This document shows, piece by piece, positions 1 to 7,231 of a stretch of 64,000 nt of DNA; the stretch's first letter is position 1, and each line of letters begins with the position of its first letter. The position numbers and the translations under genes are program-made. The DNA lies in NCBI RefSeq assembly GCF_013423485.1, contig NZ_JABFFR010000051.1:1-64000 (forward strand), read 5' to 3'. The notes below the pieces were generated by a model that saw only the letters and a program-made list of their open reading frames with translations, did not search any database and was not told the origin of the DNA. This DNA comes from Azospirillum oleiclasticum. Lineage in GTDB: Bacteria > Pseudomonadota > Alphaproteobacteria > Azospirillales > Azospirillaceae.

Positions 1-69
1 GGCGGGTGCACCGCGCCGGGAGCCGTGCTTATAAGCAAACCGGGGGAGGCTGTAAAGCCGGAAATGCGG

Positions 70-234
70 CTATTTCTCGCCCTCGTCGTCGGCGGGTTCC
101 TCGGTTTCCACACGGTAGACGCCGCCCAGCCAACGGTTGAGATCCACATCGGCGCAGCGCGCGGAACAGAAGGGGCGGCGCTTCGGATCGGACGGCTTGC
201 CGCAGATCGGGCAACGGGTGACGTCGGTGCTCAT
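70..234 (-). CDS. yacG: YacG-type zinc-ribbon protein (DNA gyrase inhibitor family)
   Basis: The 54-residue product carries the family's four zinc-ligand cysteines in a CxxC...CxxxC arrangement (Cys8, Cys11, Cys23, Cys27) followed by the diagnostic DLNRWLGG stretch and an acidic tail. In E. coli YacG binds GyrB and inhibits gyrase; that role is family knowledge. The ATG overlaps the TGA of the upstream RNase gene by four bases (ATGA), so the two are translationally coupled, an arrangement common in alphaproteobacteria. Length is normal for the family. Confidence 0.93.
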   Translation of the reverse strand: MSTDVTRCPICGKPSDPKRRPFCSARCADVDLNRWLGGVYRVETEEPADDEGEK

Positions 235-1430
235 GCTGGCATCCCGGTGTCTGTGCCGGCGGGCGCCAGGAGGTCGGCCAGCGCCACGCCACGGCGGTTG
301 CGCGTCATCTCCACCAGCCCCAGCTTGGACAGGCCATAGACCTGGGCCTGCGCGGGGTCGTCCTCGACCGCGCGGGCGAGCGCCGTCAACAGCCGCTCGC
401 CGTCGCTGCGTCCCTTCATGTTCACGAAGTCCACCACCACGATGCCACCGACGTTGCGCAGGCGGAGCTGGCGCGCGATCTCCGCCGCCGCCTCCAGGTT
501 CACATCCAGCGCGTTGCCGCGCTCCCCGGCGTTGACGTCGATGACGGTCATCGCCTCCGTCCGCTCGATCACCAGCGACGCGCCGCCACCCAGCGGCACC
601 CGCGTGCCGGCCAGCTCCGCGATGGAGCGGTCGAGGTCGCGCATCTCGAACAGGCCCGGCGGGCCATCATGGCGGCGCAGCAGCGGCGCCAGATCCGGCG
701 CCTCGGACTCGCACCAGCGGACCAGCGCGTCGGCAAGCTCGGGCCCATCGGCCAGGATCACGTCCGGCCGGCTCGCCCCCGCCTCCACCAGCGCGCGGCG
801 CGGAGCGTCGAGGGCCGGGCGCAGGAGCGCCGGAGCGGCACCGAAGACGGCAGCCTCGATCGCCCGCCACGCCACCGCCAGCGAATCCGCCTCCACGGCG
901 ATCAGCCCCGGATCGACGGCCGCGGCCCCGGCGCGGACGATCCACCCCTCCCCCACCACGGCCGACTCGATCCGCCGCAGCAGCTCCGCCCGCTGCGGCC
1001 CCGCACCCAGCCGCTTCGACACCGTGATGCCACGCCCCAGCGGCGCGTGCACGAGGAAGCGGCCGGGCAGCGTCACGTCCATGGTCAGGGTCGGGCCCTT
1101 GGCCCCGAAGGCGTCGGCCTTCACCTGCACGACCACCGGCTGGCCGGTGCGCAGCAGCGTGCCGATGCGCTCCACCCACCCCTTCGGCCCGCGCGCGTCG
1201 CGCACGCCGAGCAGCCCGGGCTTGGCGGTGCCGAGATCCACGAAGGCGGCGTCCAGACCGGTGACGATCCGCTCGACCCGGCCGAGGAACACCGCGCCGA
1301 CCAGCGACGACCGGTCCGCGCGGTCGATGTGCAGGTCGGTCAACCGGCCGCCGGCCAGCACGGCCGCGCGTGTGAAGGGGCCGTCCCGGTCGACCAGAAG
1401 CTCCACCGGACCGCCGGTCGCCCGGGTCAC
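231..1430 (-). CDS. rng: ribonuclease E/G family endoribonuclease, short form
   Basis: Contains an S1-like RNA-binding segment near residues 30-110 (VFLGRVERIVTGLDAAFVDL) and the catalytic core with the magnesium-binding motif TVIDVNAGE followed by the second aspartate in LDVNLEAA. The preferred start is a GTG that overlaps the maf stop codon as GTGA, giving 399 residues; an upstream extension of about 50 residues is Arg/Pro-rich and unlike the family. At 399 residues it is shorter than E. coli RNase G (489) and lacks the CPxC zinc-link and C-terminal region used for tetramerisation. Expected role: single-strand endonucleolytic rRNA and mRNA processing. Sits between maf and yacG with four-base overlaps on both sides. 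Confidence 0.9.
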   Translation of the reverse strand: MTRATGGPVELLVDRDGPFTRAAVLAGGRLTDLHIDRADRSSLVGAVFLGRVERIVTGLDAAFVDLGTAKPGLLGVRDARGPKGWVERIGTLLRTGQPVVVQVKADAFGAKGPTLTMDVTLPGRFLVHAPLGRGITVSKRLGAGPQRAELLRRIESAVVGEGWIVRAGAAAVDPGLIAVEADSLAVAWRAIEAAVFGAAPALLRPALDAPRRALVEAGASRPDVILADGPELADALVRWCESEAPDLAPLLRRHDGPPGLFEMRDLDRSIAELAGTRVPLGGGASLVIERTEAMTVIDVNAGERGNALDVNLEAAAEIARQLRLRNVGGIVVVDFVNMKGRSDGERLLTALARAVEDDPAQAQVYGLSKLGLVEMTRNRRGVALADLLAPAGTDTGMPA

Positions 1431-2044
1431 GGCAAGCCCACTGGGGGGCGATACCCCACGCCGTGCAGCATGCCCGCGACCTCGTGCAGCGGCAGCCCGA
1501 CGACGTTGCTGTAGGAGCCGCCCAGCCAGCGCACGAAGGCGCCGGCGCGGCCCTGGATGGCGTAGCCCCCGGCCTTGCCCTGCCACTCGCCGGACGCCAG
1601 ATAGTCCGCCACCTCCTCATGGGAGAGGGGCTTGAAGGTCACGTCGGTGCGCACCAGTCTCTCCACGACTCGCGGCTCGCCGCCGCCGGGTGCCGGCACC
1701 AGCAGGACGACGCCACCGAACACGCGGTGACGGCGGCCCGACAGCAGGGACAGGCAGGTCCGCGCCTGCGATTCGGTTTCGGCCTTGGGCAGGATGCGGC
1801 GACCGCAGGCGACCACGGTATCGGCGGCCAGGACCAGCGAGTCGGGGTGGCGCCGGGCCACCGCCGATGCCTTTTCCGCCGCCAGCCGGGCGGCGTGCTG
1901 CACCGGCAGCTCGCGCGGGAGGGGTGATTCGTCGATGTCGGCGGGGTCGACCGCCAACGGTGTCACGCCGATCTGGCGCAACAGATCGAGCCGGCGAGGC
2001 GAGGCGGAGGCCAGCACAAGCCGGTTCACGAACATGTCTTCCAT
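1427..2044 (-). CDS. maf: Maf-like nucleoside triphosphate pyrophosphatase
   Basis: Maf family enzymes hydrolyse non-canonical or house-cleaning nucleoside triphosphates to monophosphate and pyrophosphate. The family signature LASASPRR opens the protein near residue 11, and the AADTVV motif with the catalytic aspartate lies near residue 73. The ATG at 2044 gives 205 residues; a second ATG three codons downstream (MFVNRLVLAS) would also fit. The TGA overlaps the GTG of the RNase E/G gene, and infA ends 24 bases upstream, so infA-maf-rng-yacG looks like one transcription unit. Confidence 0.93.
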   Translation of the reverse strand: MEDMFVNRLVLASASPRRLDLLRQIGVTPLAVDPADIDESPLPRELPVQHAARLAAEKASAVARRHPDSLVLAADTVVACGRRILPKAETESQARTCLSLLSGRRHRVFGGVVLLVPAPGGGEPRVVERLVRTDVTFKPLSHEEVADYLASGEWQGKAGGYAIQGRAGAFVRWLGGSYSNVVGLPLHEVAGMLHGVGYRPPVGLP

Positions 2045-2068
2045 GTGGAACGTCGCCGTTTCCGGCGG

Positions 2069-2287
2069 TTACTTGAAGCGGAAGGTGATCCGGCCCTTGG
2101 ACAGGTCGTACGGCGTCATTTCGACATTGACGCGATCGCCTGCCAGGACGCGAATCCGGTTCTTCCGCATCTTGCCGGACGTGTGCGCGAGAACTTCGTG
2201 GTCGTTGTCGAGCTTCACTCGGAACATCGCGTTCGGCAGCAATTCCACAACCGTTCCGGAAAACTCGATCAGATCTTCTTTTGCCAT
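2069..2287 (-). CDS. infA: translation initiation factor IF-1
   Basis: A 72-residue S1/OB-fold protein with the almost invariant IF-1 sequence: start MAKEDLIEFSGTV, core HTSGKMRKNRIRVLAGD, and end RITFRFK. IF-1 binds the A site of the 30S subunit with IF-2 and IF-3 during initiation. Length and both termini match the family exactly, so the start is certain. It heads the infA-maf-rng-yacG run. Confidence 0.99.
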   Translation of the reverse strand: MAKEDLIEFSGTVVELLPNAMFRVKLDNDHEVLAHTSGKMRKNRIRVLAGDRVNVEMTPYDLSKGRITFRFK

Positions 2288-2323
2288 ATGCTCCGGGGTC
2301 CACTCTTGAGTTCGCGGCAATAA

Positions 2324-2416
2324 CTGACCCTCCGCGCCCGTCGGGTCAAGTGGGATGACGTCCGTCGCGCACAACCGCGTCATGCGCGCGACCGCCGTGG
2401 CACGGCGGAGGGTCAG
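2324..2416. repeat. 12-bp perfect inverted repeat between infA and the SLT-domain gene
   Basis: The arms CTGACCCTCCGC (2324-2335) and GCGGAGGGTCAG (2405-2416) are perfect complements separated by 69 bases. The right arm covers the stop codon of the upstream SLT-domain gene. The loop holds a smaller GC palindrome. It could be the base of a long terminator or processing stem ahead of infA. No T-run follows, so factor-independent termination is not supported. Confidence 0.5.
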
Positions 2417-3465
2417 CCCGTGGTGCGTTCGGCGCCGGTCTCGCCGCTGTCCACGGACTGGAAGGGGTTGAGCGGCGACGGTCGGCCGTCGATCACCATC
2501 CGCTTCTGATCGGCGCGGTCGATGGCCGCGAACAGCTCCCGCTGATCGTTCTCCATGCGGCGCGCAAGACGGGCCACGGTCTCCTGCGCGGTCAGCGCCC
2601 GCCCCGTAGCCTTCTCGTAGAAGAGCGGGCCGTTGGCCTTCGCCGCGGCCGGCAGCAGGTCGGCCGCCGGGGAGTCCGGCTGCGTCTCGGCGGCGCGGAT
2701 CAGCTTGGCGGCACCGGCCACACCCATCACATAGGCGATCCGGCTTTCCGTCTCGGTCACCGGCCGCTTCAAACGGGCGGCGAGATTCTCCCGCCCTTCG
2801 GACAGGTAGCGGGCGGCCATCCCGGCGGCGATGTCCACATCGTGGCGCATGGCCAGGATCTGCTGCCGCACCGCGGCGTTCCTCACCACCGGCGCGCCGT
2901 CGCGCAGCTCGACTTGGCGGGCGAGATCGCCCAGCCCATAGGCGGCGCCATGCTGCCGGAACAGGTGCAGCCAAGTCCGCTCCAGGAACTGGAACGGCCC
3001 GGCGGCGGAGCTGGTGCGGCTCTTCGCCGCCGGGTCCAGGCCGCTCTCCTGGGTTGCCTGGGCCAGGATGGCGGTGAAGCTGTGGCCGGACAGGCCCGCC
3101 ACCTGCTGGCTTGCCAGCACGATGCTGTTGGCGGCCGTGCTCTCGGCCGTTTCCACCGGCGGCGGCGCGTCGGGTTTGCGGCCGGGTGGTGGCGGCACCG
3201 ACTGGCCGTTCGCGATGCGCACCGGCGGCACCTCATTCTCGGCCGTTTCCACCGGCGGCGGTGCGTCGGGCTTGCGGCCGGGCGGCGGCGGTGCCGACTG
3301 GCCGTTGGCGATGCGCACCGGCGGCACCTCCGGCTTGCGGGCGGGCACGGGCAGCGTGCCGCTCTCCGACAGCACGGCCTGGAAGTTCGGCCCCATGGCG
3401 GCGGGGGCCGGCGGCTCCGGCTTGCGGCCGGGAATCGGGGCGGTGGACGGATCGACGACCTTCAT
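2413..3465 (-). CDS. transglycosylase SLT-domain protein with proline-rich repeats
   Basis: The N-terminal third (residues 1-120) is low-complexity and rich in Pro, with PGRKP-type motifs and a 32-residue unit repeated twice. From about residue 125 there is a lysozyme-like SLT domain with the motif AILAQATQESGLDP, whose glutamate is the likely catalytic acid, followed by the AAGPFQF segment. Such domains cleave the MurNAc-GlcNAc bond of peptidoglycan. The ATG at 3465 was chosen because the 32 codons before it read as non-family sequence. No clear signal peptide is seen, so export is uncertain; FlgJ-like or secretion-associated muramidase roles are possible. Confidence 0.75.
   Translation of the reverse strand: MKVVDPSTAPIPGRKPEPPAPAAMGPNFQAVLSESGTLPVPARKPEVPPVRIANGQSAPPPPGRKPDAPPPVETAENEVPPVRIANGQSVPPPPGRKPDAPPPVETAESTAANSIVLASQQVAGLSGHSFTAILAQATQESGLDPAAKSRTSSAAGPFQFLERTWLHLFRQHGAAYGLGDLARQVELRDGAPVVRNAAVRQQILAMRHDVDIAAGMAARYLSEGRENLAARLKRPVTETESRIAYVMGVAGAAKLIRAAETQPDSPAADLLPAAAKANGPLFYEKATGRALTAQETVARLARRMENDQRELFAAIDRADQKRMVIDGRPSPLNPFQSVDSGETGAERTTG
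3141..3330 (-). repeat. two 96-bp in-frame tandem repeats in the SLT-domain gene
   Basis: Two nearly identical blocks (3141-3234 and 3237-3330, period 96 bases) encode EVPPVRIANGQS followed by a PPPPGRKPDAPPPVETAE stretch twice in a row. They differ at only a few positions, so the duplication looks recent. Copy number could vary between strains without breaking the frame. Confidence 0.9.
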
Positions 3466-3587
3466 GGACCACCGGCACCGTGTCGCGGTACCGCCTGCGA
3501 AAAGGAAAAGGGCACCCTCTTGAATAGCACAGAAGGTTAAGAATGTGCTGAAATCGCGCATGCCGGGCCGGCCCCCGCGGGACGGCG

Positions 3588-4049
3588 TCAGACCGTCGGC
3601 CCCCGCGACAGGGGGAAGCGCTCGCGGATGCGGGTCAGCAGCCCGTCGCGGACCTGGCGGTAGGCCTCCAGCATGGCGTCGCGGCTGCCATCCACCAGCG
3701 TCGGGTCGAAGGTGTTCCAGAACTCCACGTCGCAGGCCATGGTGCGGGTCAGTTCCATCGCGCGGTGGTGCGCTTCCGGCGACAGGGTGACGATCAGGTC
3801 GAAGTTGTTGTCCTCCAGATCGTCGAAGGTCTTGCAGCGGTGGCGCGACAGGTCGATGCCCAGCTCGTCCATGACCACCACGGCGAAGGGGTCCACCTCG
3901 TCCCCGGCGCGCACGCCGGCCGAATCCACATAGATGCGCTGGCCGTGGAAATGCTTCATCAGCGATTCCGCCAGCGGCGAGCGCACCTGATTCATCGTGC
4001 AGGCGAACAGCACGCTGGTGACCGGCAGCGGCTGGGTTACCGGCGCCAT
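3588..4049 (-). CDS. low-molecular-weight protein-tyrosine-phosphatase / ArsC-like protein
   Basis: The 153-residue product has the phosphatase P-loop as FACTMNQVRSPLAE (a CX5R loop) close to the N terminus and a C-terminal FDP segment that supplies the usual general-acid aspartate. The fold is shared by LMW tyrosine phosphatases and thioredoxin-type arsenate reductases; the extra cysteines needed for arsenate reduction are not evident, so phosphatase activity is preferred. The ATG at 4049 lies 16 bases after the UPF0262 stop and the next in-frame ATG upstream lies inside that gene. The hisG-hisD-UPF0262-phosphatase order is common in alphaproteobacteria. Confidence 0.8.
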   Translation of the reverse strand: MAPVTQPLPVTSVLFACTMNQVRSPLAESLMKHFHGQRIYVDSAGVRAGDEVDPFAVVVMDELGIDLSRHRCKTFDDLEDNNFDLIVTLSPEAHHRAMELTRTMACDVEFWNTFDPTLVDGSRDAMLEAYRQVRDGLLTRIRERFPLSRGPTV

Positions 4050-4065
4050 GCCGTCCGTCCGTCCG

Positions 4066-4545
4066 TCAGCCGCGGATGTGCAGGACACAGATCAGCGTGA
4101 ACAGCCGCCGCGCCGTCTGCAGGTCCATCTCGACCTTGCCGGCCAACCGTTCGCGCAGCACCTCCGAGCCTTCGTTGTGCAGACCGCGCCGCCCCATGTC
4201 GATCGCCTCGATCTGGGCGGGGGTCGAGCGCTTGATGGCGGCGTAATAGCTCTCGCAGATCATGAAATAGTCGCGGACGATGCTGCGGAAGGGTGTCAGA
4301 GGCAGCATGATCTTGGTCAGCCCGCGGTCGTCCTCACACCGGATGTCGAGGACGAGCCGGTTCTCCTCGATCGACAGGTGCAGATGGTACGGCCCGTCGT
4401 CGGCGTGGTCGCAGCAGTGGAACTGGTTCTCTTCCAGCAGGTCGAAGATGGCGACGGCGCGCTCATGTTCGACCTCCGGCTTGCGGCGCACGACCGAGCG
4501 CTCGTCGAGCGTCACATGGACGATGCGCCGCGTGTGCTGGCTCAT
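4066..4545 (-). CDS. UPF0262 family protein
   Basis: A 159-residue cytoplasmic protein with the conserved core DDGPYHLHLSIEENRLVLDI and the segment FRSIVRDYFMICESYYAAI typical of UPF0262, a family confined mainly to alphaproteobacteria and nearly always next to hisD. Its function is unknown. The ATG overlaps the hisD stop as ATGA, indicating coupled translation. Confidence 0.9.
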   Translation of the reverse strand: MSQHTRRIVHVTLDERSVVRRKPEVEHERAVAIFDLLEENQFHCCDHADDGPYHLHLSIEENRLVLDIRCEDDRGLTKIMLPLTPFRSIVRDYFMICESYYAAIKRSTPAQIEAIDMGRRGLHNEGSEVLRERLAGKVEMDLQTARRLFTLICVLHIRG

Positions 4546-5858
4546 GCACGCCCCCCCGGCAGACGCCCCGACAGACGCAGGGACACCGACAGTGCGTGGG
4601 CGTCCAGCCCCTCCGCCCGCGCCAGCGTCACCGCCGCCGGCCCGATGGCGGCCAGCGACGCCGCATCGCACCCGACGAAGGTCGTGCGCTTCATGAAATC
4701 CAGCACGTTGAGACCGGAGGAGAAGCGCGCGCTGCGCGCCGTCGGCAACACATGGTTGGGGCCGGCGACGTAATCGCCGATGGCCTCCGGCGTGTGGCGG
4801 CCGAGGAAGATGGCCCCGGCGTTGCGCACCCGCGCCGCCAGCGCGTCGGGGTCGGCGACCGCCAGTTCCAGATGCTCCGGCGCCAGCCGGTCGACCAGCG
4901 CCGGCGCGTCGGCCAGCAGGTCGCGCACCAGGATGATGGCGCCGTGGGTGTGCCAGCTCTCCCCCGCGATGGCCGCGCGCGGCAGGCTGACAAGGTGATC
5001 CTCGCACGCCTTTGCCACCCGGTCGGCGAATCCCGCGTCGTCGGTGATCAGGATGGACTGGGCGGAGGTGTCGTGCTCCGCCTGGCTCAGCAGGTCGGCG
5101 GCGATCCACACCGGATCGTTCTCGCGGTCAGCCACCACCAGGATTTCCGACGGGCCGGCGATGCTGTCGATGCCGACGGTGCCGTAGACGTGGCGCTTGG
5201 CCGCCGCGACGAAGGCGTTGCCGGGGCCGACGATCTTGTCCACCGGCCGGATGGTCGCGGTGCCGTAGGCGAGGGCCGCCACCGCCTGCGCCCCGCCCAC
5301 CCGGTACATCTCGGTGATGCCGCAGCGGCGGGCGGCGGCCAGCACCAGCGGGTTGACCGTGCCGTCCGGCGTCGGCACCACCATGACGATGCGCTCGACC
5401 CCCGCCACCCTGGCCGGCAGTGCGTTCATCAGCACCGAGGACGGGTAGGCAGCGGTACCGCCCGGCACGTAGAGCCCCACCGAACCCACCGCGGTCCAAC
5501 GGGCACCCAGCCGCACGCCCTGCGCGTCGCGGTAGTCGGTCGTCTCCGGCACCTGCCGGCGGTGGAAGGCCTCGATCCGCTCGGCCGCCATGTCGAGGGC
5601 CGCGCGCTGGTCGGCCGGGGCGCGCTCCACCGCGGCGTCGATCTCCGCCTCGGTGACGCGCAGCGTGCCGGGGGTCAGTTCCAGCCGGTCCCAGCGGCGG
5701 GTGTAGTCGATCAGCGCCTCGTCGCCGCGGCGGCGGACGTCGTCGATGACGCCGGCCACGGTCGCCTGCACGTCCTCGCTGACCTCGCGCTTGGCGTGCA
5801 GCAGCGCCTCGAAGGCGGCGGCGAAGCCGGCGTCGGTGGCATCAAGCCTGAGCGGCAT
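4542..5858 (-). CDS. hisD: histidinol dehydrogenase
   Basis: Catalyses the last two NAD-dependent oxidations of histidine biosynthesis, from L-histidinol to L-histidine. The 438-residue length is normal. Diagnostic stretches include GLYVPGGTAAYPSSVLMNA, IDSIAGPSEILVVAD, the zinc-site region SQAEHDTSAQS, and the catalytic-base region APEHLEL. Its start overlaps the hisG stop by 17 bases, so hisG and hisD are one unit. Confidence 0.97.
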   Translation of the reverse strand: MPLRLDATDAGFAAAFEALLHAKREVSEDVQATVAGVIDDVRRRGDEALIDYTRRWDRLELTPGTLRVTEAEIDAAVERAPADQRAALDMAAERIEAFHRRQVPETTDYRDAQGVRLGARWTAVGSVGLYVPGGTAAYPSSVLMNALPARVAGVERIVMVVPTPDGTVNPLVLAAARRCGITEMYRVGGAQAVAALAYGTATIRPVDKIVGPGNAFVAAAKRHVYGTVGIDSIAGPSEILVVADRENDPVWIAADLLSQAEHDTSAQSILITDDAGFADRVAKACEDHLVSLPRAAIAGESWHTHGAIILVRDLLADAPALVDRLAPEHLELAVADPDALAARVRNAGAIFLGRHTPEAIGDYVAGPNHVLPTARSARFSSGLNVLDFMKRTTFVGCDAASLAAIGPAAVTLARAEGLDAHALSVSLRLSGRLPGGRA

Positions 5859-6564
5859 GGGCGGCCTCCCGGAACTTCTCGATCCATCCCGAGATCTCCT
5901 CGGGCCGTGTCTTGAACGCCGCGCGGTTGACCACGAGGCGCGAGGTGACGTCGGCGATGTGCTCCACCTCCACCAGCCCGTTCGCCTTCAGCGTGGATCC
6001 GGTGGAGACGAGATCGACGATGCGGCGGCACAGCCCCAGGGTCGGGGCCAGCTCCATCGCACCGTTCAGCTTGATGCACTCCGCCTGCACGCCGCGCGCG
6101 GCGAAATGACGCCGGGTGATCTCCGGGTATTTGGTGGCGACGCGCACATGGCTCCAGCGTGTCGGGTCGTCCTGCTCCATCATCGCCTTCGGCTCCGCCA
6201 CCGACAGGCGGCAGCGGCCGATCCCGAGGTCGAGCGGGGCGTAGAGCTCGGGATAGTCGAACTCCATCAGAACGTCGTTCCCCGCGACCCCCAGATGCGC
6301 GGCACCGAAGGCGACGAAGGTCGCCACGTCGAACGACCGCACCCGGATGATGCTGAGGTTCGGGATGTTGGTGTCGAACCTGAGGAACCGGCTGTCCTCG
6401 TTGTCGAACTCGGCCGACGGCTCGATCCCGGCATGGCGAAGCAACGGCCGCAGTTCCTTCAGGATGCGACCCTTGGGCAGCGCCAGAACCAGCGCGTCGT
6501 CGGCCGCCCCTTCGATCCCGTCGCCGGGCACCGGCGCGCCAGGGGCGTGTGTATCGGCGGGCAA
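5842..6564 (-). CDS. hisG: ATP phosphoribosyltransferase, short (HisZ-dependent) form
   Basis: Condenses ATP with PRPP in the first committed step of histidine synthesis. The core begins LVLALPKGRI near residue 26 and carries the PRPP loop DLVSTGSTLKANGL. The protein ends soon after this, without the C-terminal regulatory domain, so it belongs to the short HisG class that needs HisZ, which is not in the window. No ATG exists upstream of the core. A TTG at 6564 has GAGGAG six bases before it and gives 240 residues; a GTG at 6621 would give 259. The start is therefore tentative. Confidence 0.9.
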   Translation of the reverse strand: MPADTHAPGAPVPGDGIEGAADDALVLALPKGRILKELRPLLRHAGIEPSAEFDNEDSRFLRFDTNIPNLSIIRVRSFDVATFVAFGAAHLGVAGNDVLMEFDYPELYAPLDLGIGRCRLSVAEPKAMMEQDDPTRWSHVRVATKYPEITRRHFAARGVQAECIKLNGAMELAPTLGLCRRIVDLVSTGSTLKANGLVEVEHIADVTSRLVVNRAAFKTRPEEISGWIEKFREAAHAAQA

Positions 6565-6647
6565 AACACTCTCCTCGGCTCTTCCGCGCTCCGGATATAG
6601 CACATTCCGCGCCGCCGTCACCCATGCGCCTGCCGCTGAAAAAGAAG

Positions 6648-6673
6648 CGGCCGCCCCGTGGAGGGGGCGGCCG
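6648..6673 (-). terminator. GC-rich hairpin with T-rich tail in the hisG leader
   Basis: The 10-bp arms CGGCCGCCCC (6648-6657) and GGGGCGGCCG (6664-6673) enclose a six-base loop. Read on the minus strand the stem is followed by CTTCTTTTT, the form of an intrinsic terminator. It lies about 85 bases upstream of the proposed hisG start and in the same direction. It could be a leader attenuator or a stop for a short upstream transcript. A 17-codon minus-strand ORF precedes it (6693-6746) but contains only one histidine, so classical his attenuation is not supported. Confidence 0.65.
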
Positions 6674-6735
6674 AAGGCGAAAACAGGGAGGGTTAGAGAC
6701 GAGACGGAGGATAGGCCGAACGGACGATCGGCGCA

Positions 6736-6785
6736 TTGACGTGCATCAATTCGCCGCAGGCCGAATTATTGGTATACGATCCGTC
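6736..6785 (+). promoter_or_regulatory. FNR/FixK-type box and -10 element of the receiver gene
   Basis: TTGACGTGCATCAA at 6736-6749 fits the FNR/FixK consensus TTGA(C/T)-N4-(A/G)TCAA. A -10-like TATACG lies at 6773-6778. If transcription starts near 6784-6785 the box is centred at about -42, the class II activation position. This is inference from spacing. The controlled gene would be the stand-alone receiver starting at 6842. Confidence 0.65.
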
Positions 6786-6841
6786 ACGGTGCGGACCGTG
6801 GGTCCGGCCATGGCCGCGGTGCGCGCGAGGGGGAAAGGATC

Positions 6842-7219
6842 ATGCCCGACAACCACATCCACGTTCTGGTGGCCGAGGACGAACCGCTGGCGGCCGAGGC
6901 GCTGGCCGAGGTGCTGGTCGAAGGCGGCTACCGCGTGACGGTCGCGCGCGACGGCCTCCAGGCGCTCGCCTGCATCGCCGCGGAACGACCCGACGTCCTG
7001 ATCGCCGATCTGCGCATGCCCGGCCTCAGCGGCACCGAGCTGGTCCGCGGCGCCCGTCTCGCGCGCGCCACCCTGCCCATCGTGATCGTCACCGGCAACC
7101 CGGAGATCTGGAACGAGGCCACCGAGCCGGAGGAGCGGGAGGGCGTCACCCTGCTGGAGAAGCCCGTCAACCCCTACCGCGTGCTGGAAGCGGTGGCCGC
7201 CGCGGCGGCGACGGCCTGA
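6842..7219 (+). CDS. stand-alone response regulator receiver
   Basis: A 125-residue single-domain CheY-like protein. The acidic pair (AEDEP) lies near residue 10, the phosphoacceptor aspartate in LIADLRMPG, the switch Thr in IVTGNP, and the conserved lysine in LEKPVNP. There is no output domain, so it probably works by phosphotransfer or protein interaction. No cognate kinase is adjacent. The ATG follows a purine-rich GGGGGAAAGG stretch. The upstream FNR/FixK-like box suggests induction under low oxygen. It converges with the multicopper oxidase gene, the two stop codons lying in one palindrome. Confidence 0.92.
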   Translation: MPDNHIHVLVAEDEPLAAEALAEVLVEGGYRVTVARDGLQALACIAAERPDVLIADLRMPGLSGTELVRGARLARATLPIVIVTGNPEIWNEATEPEEREGVTLLEKPVNPYRVLEAVAAAAATA

Positions 7220-7231
7220 CCGCGGTCAGGC
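7214..7231. terminator. 18-bp perfect palindrome across two convergent stop codons
   Basis: GCCTGACCGCGGTCAGGC is perfectly self-complementary. It contains the TGA of the receiver (7217-7219) and, on the other strand, the TGA of the oxidase (7226-7228). It may work as a bidirectional terminator or RNA 3' stem, but neither side has a T-run. Confidence 0.45.

Noticed and set aside
6693..6746. 17-codon minus-strand ORF as a histidine leader peptide
   Set aside because: It precedes a terminator-like hairpin but contains a single His and has no run of His codons; it also overlaps the FixK-like box of the opposite gene.
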